Source: Acanthaster planci | Taxonomy: Eukaryota > Echinodermata > Asteroidea > Valvatida > Acanthasteridae | Length of the DNA: 18,858 nucleotides | Reading direction: 5' to 3' | NCBI RefSeq assembly: GCF_001949145.1 | Contig: NW_019091360.1 | Span: 533,823 to 552,680 of the forward strand | Shown: piece by piece, positions 1 through 7,764 of the stretch | How the letters are laid out: each line of letters starts with the position of its first letter | Numbering within the stretch: position 1 is the stretch's first letter | The notes under the pieces: generated by a model | What the model saw: the letters and a program-made list of their open reading frames with translations, nothing else | What the model was told of the DNA's origin: nothing | The model's database searches: none | Translations under genes and position numbers: made by a program

Positions 1-97
1 CATTTCCACTTCGCCCCATTTCCACTTCGCCCCATTTCCACTTCGCCCCATTTCCACTTCGCCCCATTTCCACTTCGCCCCATTTCCACTTCGCCCC
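1..97. repeat. C-rich minisatellite, 16-bp unit, six copies
   Basis: Six essentially perfect head-to-tail copies of the 16-bp unit catttccacttcgccc fill the left edge, so the array may continue beyond the window. The reverse complement of the same unit occurs as a shorter, less perfect array at 2906-2950, and a much-decayed relative lies at 6158-6255. No coding potential is claimed. Copy number and period were read directly from the sequence. Confidence 0.95.
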
Positions 98-204
98 GTC
101 CGTGCTCGAGTGTGTTACAAGCCTCTTGATAAAATGGTCGAGAAACGACATCATGATGGAGTTATACATGTATAAAGAGAACTTTACGGCATTAACTTAG
201 TTAA

Positions 205-675
205 TGTCGACTGTGTTGTTCACGGTGAATTAAACAAAGAATCAATTTTACACAGTTTTCCATAAACTGTCATATAGGAATCATCCAGCAGTTTCTTAAC
301 CCAGGCCATTTTTTGAGCTTGACAGAAAATGAAAGGATCTATGATGCGAAAACCCCCCAAAGAGTAATCTGTGTACATAATTTTCCATTTCACTCTACCA
401 GTTCCATTTTTCCAGATGAATTTAAAAATATTTCTCAATTGTTTAAAGAATGAGGTAGGTATTTTGATACAAAGAGCACAGAAGAGATAAAGCAACTGTG
501 GCAAAAGGAGAGATTTTATGACACAAATTTTCCCAATTAAGGACAGATATCTAAATCTCCAACTGTTAAGAGTCTGCTCAATGCTTTTTAACTTCATTTT
601 ATATTTTATAGAGAAATTAATACCCAGAGTTCTAAGTTGGGTTAACTTCCACACCAAACCAATAGTTGTGTTTCA
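205..675 (-). pseudogene. LINE (L1/Tx1-like) reverse transcriptase fragment, inverted part
   Basis: The minus strand carries a 145-codon open stretch (657 to 220) matching the region just after the reverse-transcriptase palm in L1/Tx1-type LINEs. Visible hallmarks in order are a TLGINFS motif (residues 11-17), NSWRFRYLSLIGK (31-43), VIKSLLLPQLLYLF (46-59), FKFIWKNG (78-85), LGGFRIID (100-107) and AQKMAWVKKLLDD (114-126). The catalytic palm lies upstream and is absent, so this is a fragment. A stop codon follows residue 145, and weak similarity may continue to about 205. The missing downstream part of the same kind of protein lies on the plus strand from about 1390, which suggests one insertion split by an inversion. 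Clade assignment rests on motif pattern only. Confidence 0.8.
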
Positions 676-681
676 CTGTTG
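665..681 (-). repeat. Probable LINE target-site duplication, copy 1 (inverted)
   Basis: The minus strand reads aacagtgaaacacaact immediately upstream of the inverted LINE fragment. The same 17 bases occur on the plus strand at 2674-2690, directly after the LINE 3' end. An exact 17-bp match at both ends of a LINE is what a target-site duplication predicts, except that this copy is flipped along with its half of the element. Confidence 0.6.
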
Positions 682-1389
682 CTGTGGTAAAAACACGTGC
701 TCAAAGCGCTGGTTCCTGCCCATGCAAGAGAATGCGTAATGGAGTCTAGCAACCAGTCTATTCATGCCGCGGCGATCAACCGTACAGTACATACGTGAAC
801 TCACGCATCGAAAAAAAAAAAATCGACGTTGCGAGATTTCTTAAAGTTAATTCACAGAATTTGGTATATATTGTCTAGGTGTGTATTTTCTGTGTTCATG
901 AGTTTAATTTTAGGTTGTTTTGCTCGTACTTGATGCGAGCATGTTTTTTTACAAAATTTTCTGCCGCGGCGCTCGAGGTTTATCCGATCGCTGGGGCACA
1001 GCTGTCTTGATACATCGATAATTACCAGAACTTGTGCTCTTGTACTTGAACTTGTGCGCTTGTGCCTTGTGAGGTACCTGAACAATGGAAGGTACCCCAC
1101 AAGGCCAGTTTTGATCCTTGTGGGGTACTAAAGTGGTACCCCACAAAAATTTCACGAAATAGATATTTCAAAGTTAATCAAGAAGAATTTTTAAGTGCCA
1201 TTCATCTGTCGCAAATTGAAGTGTTTTATATAAGGGACATACGGTCGAAATTTCAATCCAGGAAACTGAATTTGCTTGAAACGGCAGTGATTTGAATTTT
1301 TTTCCGAGTTGTGTGGGAGTTTTGTACACGAGAACAAAGGAAATACCCCACAAGTATACATAGTAAGGCTGTGTGTACAGAACTGCGTA
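682..1389. other. Non-coding interval inside the split LINE
   Basis: No recognisable gene is present. The interval has a run of 12 A (810-821), two short GC-rich patches sharing tgccgcggcg (about 763 and 962), and several copies of a taccccacaa motif described separately. Short open frames of 60-80 codons on both strands have no recognised motifs. If the LINE was split by an inversion, most of this interval is the original upstream flank of the insertion, now reversed. Confidence 0.5.
1092..1128. repeat. Perfect 13-bp hairpin built on GTACCCCACAAGG
   Basis: The arms are gtaccccacaagg at 1092-1104 and its exact reverse complement at 1116-1128, separated by an 11-nt loop. Further direct copies of the core taccccacaa lie at 1137-1146 and 1344-1353, so this is a small family of one motif in both orientations. 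The function is unknown. It could be the eroded end of a short inverted-repeat transposon. Confidence 0.8.
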
Positions 1390-2672
1390 TCGCTTTGAAA
1401 TAACCCTATGTTAGTTCAACTATTATGTATTAACTTTCACCCTAATATAGACATTTTGTGGAAATCTAATCCTCCTGAGAATCTTTTGGGTAAAATAAAA
1501 ACACTCAAGTTGCGGAATCTATTAGGACATGGGCCTTCTTCAGGGAAAAGGCTATTATTGATATGGGCTTCGAATTAACTGATTTCTCCTTTTTGGAAAT
1601 TCTGTGATTTAGTAGACATTTTCGCTCTAAATCAAAGCTATACCTTTATTTTCCAGAGTGGTACCAAAAAGGTACAATTTGTGTTAAGGACTTGTTAAAT
1701 GAACCTAAACCTAATCTTCTTTTATTTGAAGAGCTCATAATTTAGTATGATATTTCCTTTAAAGAAAGAAGGAAGTATAACACTTTGCTCAATTGTATTC
1801 CTCGTTATTGGTTTTTTGATAAGCAACTGAAGGGTGATGATTTAGTGACTGTGTTAAAATATAACCTTTTCATGTCGAAGAAAGTGTCTAAGCATACTTA
1901 CAATATAATGACTGATAAACCCACCCCAGAAAAATAAAAGAATTTTTGGAATTGTACTTTAAATACAAACTTGGAAGATGAACATTTTGAGGTGATTCAT
2001 ACACGTAATTTTAAATGTTGAAACCAGATTAGGAGCTTTTTATTTTAAGATGTTTCATGGGGCTATTGCCTTCAATAACTTTCTTTTTAAAATTGGAAGA
2101 AAGGTTTTTGTGATAGATGTCCTGAAACTTTGATTTATATTTTTTATGAGTGTGATCAAGTTTCACCCATCTTGTCAGACCTCGATCGTGTCTTTTATCA
2201 ACCAAAATCTATCTCAAAGACCCAATAGTTTGGGAAATTTGAATTCTTTTTTGGAGTTCCCAATAACAAATTTTTGACTTATGTTTTTCTTAGTACTAAA
2301 TTTGATTTATATAGGTGTAAATTCCAGATCCAAATGCCTTCCTTTTTGGAGTTAAGTCTATTTTTACAAAATCAGTATCACATAGAATATAAGATTGCTA
2401 TTAAAAATCAAACCCTTAGTTTTCATTATAAAAAATGGAAATTTCAATTTTAATTCTGTAAACCCTATGCAATTATTTCAAATGGACATGTACAGTGACC
2501 ATCTTCCTACATCTCTTCGTAGCCCCCACTTTTTTCTGAAGTTTTTCATTTATACTTTCCATTTATCTCCTGTATGTTTTTTCAATCTCCTTAATTGTGT
2601 ATAATTCGTGCTTTTTCTTTCTTATGTATCTTTTGCGTTTTTATGATCAATAAAACATAGAAAGAGAGAAAA
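1390..2672 (+). pseudogene. LINE (L1/Tx1-like) 3' portion, decayed
   Basis: Conceptual translation in shifting frames gives the C-terminal part of an L1/Tx1-like ORF2. PEWYQKGTICVKDLLNEP is encoded at 1653-1706 and ERRKYNTLLNCIPRYWF at 1764-1814. A cysteine-rich end appears around 2106-2160, with a CxxC and a later YEC, as in the terminal zinc-knuckle of these proteins (the usual histidine seems lost). Many stops and frameshifts show that it is dead. An A/T-rich 3' untranslated part ends with aataaaacatagaaagag at about 2650-2667 and an A-rich tail, followed at once by a 17-bp sequence that recurs inverted at 665-681. It continues the protein begun by the minus-strand fragment at 220-657. Confidence 0.8.
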
Positions 2673-2673
2673 A

Positions 2674-2690
2674 ACAGTGAAACACAACTC
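2674..2690 (+). repeat. Probable LINE target-site duplication, copy 2
   Basis: The sequence aacagtgaaacacaact follows the A-rich LINE tail. It matches the minus strand at 681-665 exactly over 17 bases. The position, immediately 3' of the tail, fits a target-site duplication. Confidence 0.6.
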
Positions 2691-2905
2691 GTGAAATTAG
2701 CAGAAGTTGCTTTTCAAATGTTGCAAATGTAACTGGGAAAACATGCCGGGTGTCGCCGAAAATAAGGGTTGGTCGGGAAATCGAAAGCATTGTTTTGGCA
2801 AGTTGAATTCTCCGACCGCTATTTGGGTACTCAAACGTCGACGTTTTTACTTCTTGCATCTAGTAGGCCGAAGCCTCTGTACAAGAACAAAATTTACGAC
2901 AATCA

Positions 2906-2950
2906 GTGGGCGAAGTGGGAATGGGGCGAAGTGGGAAATGGGGCGAAGTG
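2906..2950. repeat. Inverted partial copy of the 16-bp minisatellite
   Basis: About 2.7 units of gggcgaagtgg(g/a)aatg are present. This is the reverse complement of the array at 1-97, with an extra or substituted G in each unit. Together the two arrays form loose inverted ends around the 2.95-kb LINE-containing block. Confidence 0.9.
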
Positions 2951-4420
2951 ACCGACAGCCGCGAAATGAAGGCTCGCGTATACAGGTACGGTGGATCAGA
3001 CCATGATAAGACATATTAGTACCAAGTCGATAATGGATTCAGTTGTGTTCCTAGACCACATAATGTGGTCTAACTGGCGGACTCTCTTCAGAAGGCTGTT
3101 TCCAACAAGGCCCTTGGTACTTTACATATTACTTTGTTATGGTAATGAAAAACAAAGACTTGATACCTAGTTTTTTCCTTGTTATAAACGTGTCTTTATA
3201 TTGTCAGCCCTAAGTTATGGTTCGACTGTACTCGACTTCATTTCTGAAATACCCGACTTGAGTTTGTTCCAAAGTAAGTCCAAAAGTGCCTCAAGAACAT
3301 TAAACAAGATGCAAAAGAGCAACAAAAAAATTATAGGACGTGTATTTCACTTCAATTTGGACGCTTTATTGTATCTTGGAGACAAAGTCTGAGCATTTTC
3401 CTACCTCCATGGTCTGAGACGGCGGAGGTGAAAAGGGGTCAAATAACTCGACCGTTGAGACAATTTGACCGCCCGTGCGTACAAAAGAGAGAAAATTCGA
3501 CCTGTGAGACGTACGAGTCGTCTGTTGAGACACTTTGTCCGCTCAGCCCAGTCGTCCTAAAACGACGGTGTGAAAAACCATGCCTTAATAATGGAAAGGA
3601 ATTTCACGTGGTAGATGGACAAGCCTAATTTCTGAGGTAAAATGGTAAGTCAATCTTTGCGCAATCAATCAAACTTGCACCCACGCTGACCAGCCATCAT
3701 GTATTACAGTCGTTTTCCTAGTTCAGATTCTTCCTAGTTCCGAATCACTTAAAATAAAAACCTACAACCTTTGTATTATTCTTCAGTTCTACATTCTCAG
3801 ACAGGCTCTATTTAAAAGGTGAAATGTAAACTTCTTGTTGAACAAAACTTGTTCTTGGAAAAGTTCTAGAAAAGAAATTTTGGCCAGATTTCTGATTCGC
3901 ACTTTGACGTGACATTTTTCTCAAGAATTATGGTAGCGGAAATCGACAAACAGTTACAGGCGAGATGTTACTCACTACGGGTCCAAAATACCTTTTTCTC
4001 ATACTCAACAATAATATAAACTTTTACATCTAATGTCTGTTCAAATGACTTTCAAAGTTTCTGTTTTATTAAAACTGGCCAAAAACTGAACGCCTATATT
4101 GTTTCCTAGTTCATAGCTGAGCTGAGCGCATAGTTCACTGGTCTTCGTCCCTCACGTTAGGGACACGTATAGCTGGCCGTGTTTTAATTAACGTGTGCGA
4201 TTTTTTATTAGCCCTGTCAGTTTGAGTGCTAAATAGTTAACTTTTTGTGTAATGTTCTGACATGAATTAAGTTTCAGCTGGTAGGCGAATGAAACACAAG
4301 TAAATATCCCTGCTAAGCCTCTGTTAATCGCAGTGTAGTAACTTACAGTGCAATAAATCATTTCACGGCAATGTATTTCAAATCAGTAGTTCCTGTGTTA
4401 AATCCTAAATAAAAAGAAAT
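2951..4420. other. AT-rich interval without a recognised gene
   Basis: No convincing coding region was found. Visible structure includes a perfect 9-bp hairpin (tagaccaca at 3052-3060, pairing with 3064-3072 across a 3-nt loop) nested inside a wider agtaccaag/cttggtact pair. There is also a direct repeat, gttgagacaatttgaccgc at 3454-3472 against 3524-3542, with 17 of 19 bases identical. A ttcctagttc motif is repeated near 3716 and 3731. None of this identifies a known element. Confidence 0.5.
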
Positions 4421-4790
4421 TTTGATGAAGTTATTTTCTGTAACAAAGAAGAAAAAGCAAATATGCTATCAGCTACTGCTTGATCGTTTCCTTGTTTACA
4501 TACACTCGGCAGGATTCTACCGGATTCATTGCGCGCTACCGGGTCCCTACGCATGTTCATGTTACAGGACAGCGCATAATTTTATTTTAGGGGTATCTCC
4601 GGGGACAGAGGCGAATAAAAAAATCGCGTGGCTTACCCCGATAAAATTTAAACGAAAAGTGAAAAACCGGAGGCGGCCAACTTCTTACAGAGAGTCAACA
4701 GGCGGCGAAGTGCTACTTCGGCCCGATTTTGCCGAACGAAAGAAGGTAGTCGGGTTCATCGGGTCTGGAAACCTAACTACTGTATGGATA
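4421..4790. other. CpG-containing interval, open frame of unknown meaning
   Basis: A 185-codon open frame starts at 4422 and runs to 4979. Its last third lies within the inverted-repeat element at 4791-5194 and no part resembles a protein family I know. The stretch 4490-4780 has more CpG than its surroundings. I see no splice pattern or promoter that would support a gene, so the open frame is not called as a CDS. Confidence 0.4.
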
Positions 4791-5194
4791 TGTTACGCCC
4801 CAACTATAGCATCAGTCCCAACTATAGTTGGGACGGTCCCAACTGTAGTGCTGCAGTTATACGTCGCGATGCATATGCCTCGCAGTTGGGCTGGCCCAAC
4901 TATTGTTGACCAATGTCTGTGGGGAATGTCTCAGCATTATCCAAGTCAATGCGTCTCACACTTGACACAATTCATCTAAAATGTGGCACTTCATCGGTTC
5001 ATCTAGCCATATGACCAATGACATGACATTTGTAAACAATACGACTTTGGCACATGCTGGGCACATCGTGCACACAGGACCTCTCTGCTGTAGTTGGGCC
5101 GGCCCAACTGTAGCGCTCTAGTTGGGACGGGCCCAACTATAGTTGGGACTGGCCCAACTATAGTTGGGACTGATGCTATAGTTGGGGCGTAACA
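4791..5194. mobile_element. 404-bp inverted-repeat element (MITE/foldback-like)
   Basis: The ends are inverted repeats, perfect over 42 bp (4791-4832 against 5153-5194). They begin TGTTACGCCCC and end GGGGCGTAACA. The arms contain the 16-bp perfect palindrome cccaactatagttggg, which recurs at 5132-5147 and 5153-5168, with diverged copies around 4836, 4889 and 5090. The interior encodes no transposase. The direct pentamer gatat sits at 4787-4791 and 5195-5199, but it overlaps the left end by one base, so the target-site duplication is uncertain. The superfamily was not recognised. Length and structure fit a non-autonomous DNA transposon or foldback element. Confidence 0.75.
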
Positions 5195-5226
5195 GATATA
5201 ACCTACGTTGCGGCGTTGGGCAGTCG

Positions 5227-5276
5227 ATATACATATGTACATGTACAGGACGTGTACATGTACATGTATATGTACG
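5227..5276. repeat. TACATGTA-rich imperfect palindrome
   Basis: This is a run of alternating tacatgtac-type steps that is nearly self-complementary around 5250. The same motif recurs at about 8919, 9662, 9911, 10570, 10970-11012, 11127, 11464, 12616, 18532 and 18693. It is a dispersed low-complexity motif of this genome rather than a gene. Confidence 0.8.
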
Positions 5277-5516
5277 TTACGCGTACCGTATGTCATCTTT
5301 AACTTTTAAGCTTAAGATTTCATGGAATTCGACCTTGAACTTCTTCCGGCAAACAGGTGAACAGCTATGACAAGAGGTCCCTATTTGTTTGGTCCGTCTG
5401 GTCGTGGTCTAGTGTAGTTTTATTCCTAGTGATCTGCCATTAATTTTGTTAGTCTCCCTCCATCATGATCAGTTGACAATGGTCGAACTGACGGTACGGA
5501 CCGGCCATGCTGTTTA

Positions 5517-5886
5517 GCGTCAACAAGCGGAGCGTCAACACGTATCATACAAGTATGCGTCAATAAAGCGTCAACAACTCTAAAATACCCCCTAAAGATG
5601 GTCTTATCATAATTTAGAGACTCTGAGACCTGCCACTGTGTAAGTGAAACATCGAATTCTCTTCCAGACATGCCAGATTCAAGCAGAAAAATGAAACTTT
5701 TTCGCGATGTTGGCCTATGGAGGCCGCCATCTTTCCTTACAAAATTACTCCACCATCCGCATGAATACAAGATTTTCAGTAATGTGATACATTGAATATG
5801 ATATGTAGGAACCTTACTTATAAAATTGTAAATATGAAATATTTGCATAAAAATGCTTGAATATTTAGTTGACGCTTTGTTGATGC
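5517..5886. mobile_element. 370-bp inverted-repeat element with TTA flanks (MITE-like)
   Basis: The left end reads gcgtcaacaagcggagcgtcaac and the right end, on the complementary strand, gcatcaacaaagcgtcaac. The ends are imperfect inverted repeats built from a repeated GCGTCAACA word, which also occurs at about 5558 and 5572. The trinucleotide TTA flanks both ends (5514-5516 and 5887-5889). A 3-bp TTA/TAA duplication is typical of the PIF/Harbinger superfamily, but three bases are weak evidence. A 161-codon minus-strand open frame spans the element without recognisable motifs and is taken as chance. Confidence 0.55.
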
Positions 5887-5889
5887 TTA

Positions 5890-6157
5890 ATAATAACATG
5901 ACCCAACTCATAAGCCTTATTGTAGAAGCATGTAGTGATTTTGCACAACATTAAAAAGGCAGTTTGCCCCTTTTTCCTTCCAATATTGGCTTTCTACCAT
6001 TGTGCAAAATTACTCACGCCCATCAGCAATAATAGGACTTATCAATCACACCAGCCACAGCATCATGACATGAGAGATGAGCATGTTTCTTACTCTCTAG
6101 TTTATGGCCTAACGACGTTACTAGCAACGTTAATAACAGGCTGTCAGTCACTTTGCG
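5890..6157. other. Short non-coding interval
   Basis: No gene or clear repeat is visible between the TTA-flanked element and the C-rich array. A small inverted pair of aacgtt/acgtta words lies around 6112-6135. Confidence 0.4.
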
Positions 6158-6255
6158 TGTTTCCACTTCCACGACGCCCTGTGCCACTTACCCCCTCCCC
6201 CATCGCCACTTTGCCCTATCCCCACATTGCCCCGCCACCACCTTGCCCTAGCCGG
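6158..6255. repeat. Decayed C-rich minisatellite related to 1-97
   Basis: About five degenerate units of the form ccacttcgcccc follow each other (for example gccacttacccc, gccactttgccc, cccacattgcccc). They resemble the unit at 1-97 in the same orientation. Spacing varies from about 15 to 20 bp. The array runs into the left arm of the hairpin at 6238-6275. Confidence 0.6.
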
Positions 6256-6275
6256 CTTAGGCTAGGGCAAGGTGG
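6238..6275. repeat. Perfect 16-bp stem hairpin
   Basis: ccaccttgccctagcc at 6238-6253 pairs with its exact reverse complement at 6260-6275 across a 6-nt loop (ggctta). The stem is GC-rich and starts inside the C-rich array. No T-run follows and no RNA family was recognised. It may mark a repeat-array fold or the junction of an inverted duplication. Confidence 0.95.
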
Positions 6276-6767
6276 CCTAGCCAGTCTACTGGACTCCCTC
6301 CATATCCTAGGCCCCACAGCGGTCCATTGAAAAAGCGGAGACTCAGCAAAAATGCCTTCTAAACCCTTTTTGTGTGTATGATTCACGCACCCCATCAATA
6401 CTCTGATGTATTACTTTGGGTGATTTCCAATTTGTAGAAGTCCGTGAAATTTTGGTTTTGATTTGGGCCATTCATTTACCACAGCAATTAACTCCTGATC
6501 ATTGACCGATGCCAAACACAGTCGTGGTACCAAGTATGTTTAGACACAATAGACAGTGCATTTCTTTACAGGAAGAATTCACTACACTGTTGGAAACTCA
6601 CAAGCATTAATCTTTAATGCGTGAATCCCTTTAATCATGTAAACCTTTTAATCACAGTAACTCAAAATATAAATGAAGGTAAGTATTTTAACTTGACAAG
6701 CTTCAACCCTTCCAACTCCACCGTCATTAAAACAATCAGATTAATGTTAGGTGTAAACATCTTAATG
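6276..6767. other. Interval without recognised features
   Basis: This sequence has no gene, splice pattern or repeat that I can name. Open frames here are short and lack motifs. Confidence 0.4.
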
Positions 6768-7174
6768 CCTAACCCTAACCCTCCCAAGTCCTCCAAATTC
6801 CTTTTATGTAAAGTGGAGGAATTTGGAGGATTCAGGTTGTATGGCAAAAGTGCATGGCTGATTTCGAAGAATGGCATACGTGAAGGTCGTGGATTCGACC
6901 TTATGTTGTTTGTGCTTAGTCAAGCGCAAATTTAGCCCGTTATTTCTTTTAAATCAACTGCACAGCTCAAGAATGCCATTCGCACTGCCACAACATTATG
7001 AGAGAAATTTCCGGAGGATTTTGCAGGATTTGGGCAGTTAGGCACACCTCCAAATGACATTTTCAAGAAATTTTGGAGGATTTGGGCTGATTGCAATTTT
7101 TTCATGTTGAAAATCAGAGGATTGTTAGGATTCAGAATGGTTCCGAATAAAGAGGCCGAGGGGGTTAGGGTTAA
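6768..7174. repeat. Element bounded by inverted telomere-like CCCTAA repeats
   Basis: cctaaccctaaccctccc at 6768-6785 and gggggttagggttaa at 7160-7174 form inverted ends about 390 bp apart. Inside, a perfect 14-bp hairpin (tcctccaaattcct at 6789-6802 with 6817-6830) is followed by several ggaggattt(g/t)gg words (about 7014, 7075, 7118). This may be a short non-autonomous element whose ends happen to resemble the TTAGGG telomere repeat, or an interstitial telomeric remnant. I do not recognise a family. Confidence 0.5.
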
Positions 7175-7694
7175 ATGAACGTGTAATGCAGTGTTTTTGT
7201 GGGGAAATAATGACACAAGTCATTGGATGCAAAAGCTTGCCTTGGATTAGGCGACTCCTTACAAAAAACCTGGAAACCCACAGAAAACATGAAAAAACTA
7301 CCGAACACAGAAAAGCAGGGACTAACAGGGAAACCCAATCTCGCACACTTGGATGCTATATGCAGATGTACTTTTGAAAGTGTCAGACTGCCACCTACCC
7401 TTTTCCCTGATTTGAGCATCCTAGTGTCCCAGGGAAACTTCATGGAATGCTGCCCCTATCTACACTGTGTAAATTGTTGGGTTTAAACCTACATGAATAA
7501 GTGTTGACCTCAGAGTCTCAGAAAATGTTGTCCAACTGACAGGCTGCCCATTGGGCCAGCAGTACAGAAATGCTGATTGGAAAGATGCTTGCTTTTCCAA
7601 GTACCAAGTGCTTACTACTGTACAGTACTTGAACCTCACTCAGTATTGGCATACCAACAATGTACTCTACAAGTGACTGAAGATAAAGTAACTG
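7175..7694. other. Upstream flank of the RNF41-like gene
   Basis: Any promoter and 5' untranslated exons of the downstream gene may lie here or further left. No TATA box or CpG island stands out. Short overlapping open frames at 7186-7486 show no family motifs. Confidence 0.35.
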
Positions 7695-7714
7695 CTGAAT
7701 TTGTTGTTTCATAG
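7695..7714 (+). promoter_or_regulatory. Candidate 3' splice site in the 5' UTR
   Basis: A T-rich stretch ending in ttgtttcatag lies 50 bp before the RNF41-like start codon, the form expected of an intron acceptor. An upstream non-coding exon joined here would explain the short leader. A second AG at 7731 is also possible. This is inferred from sequence shape only. Confidence 0.35.
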
Positions 7715-7764
7715 GTACTGTGTGCATTTAGTGGATCTTCTTGCTGGGCAAATGGTCAAGAAAA

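Noticed and set aside
205-2672. Twin-priming inversion as the origin of the split LINE
   Set aside because: Twin priming would join the two LINE pieces directly and leave the left duplication in direct orientation; neither is seen, so a later inversion is preferred.
1-2950. CRISPR-like interpretation of the 16-bp array
   Set aside because: The units are directly head-to-tail with no spacers, and the context is eukaryotic.
3858-3868. Heat-shock-element-like gTTCtaGAAa
   Set aside because: A single short match with no gene nearby is expected by chance.
4422-4979. 185-codon plus-strand open frame
   Set aside because: Its last third is inside the inverted-repeat element, no protein family is recognisable, and there is no splice or promoter support.
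5003-5296. 97-codon minus-strand open frame with repeated PTIVGPVPT words
   Set aside because: The protein repetition is simply the translation of the palindromic DNA repeats at 5100-5190.
5426-5911. 161-codon minus-strand open frame
   Set aside because: It spans the whole TTA-flanked element, including both repeat ends, and has no motif; most likely a chance open frame.
5935-6330. 131-codon plus-strand frame rich in proline
   Set aside because: The prolines come from the decayed C-rich minisatellite; no domain is visible.
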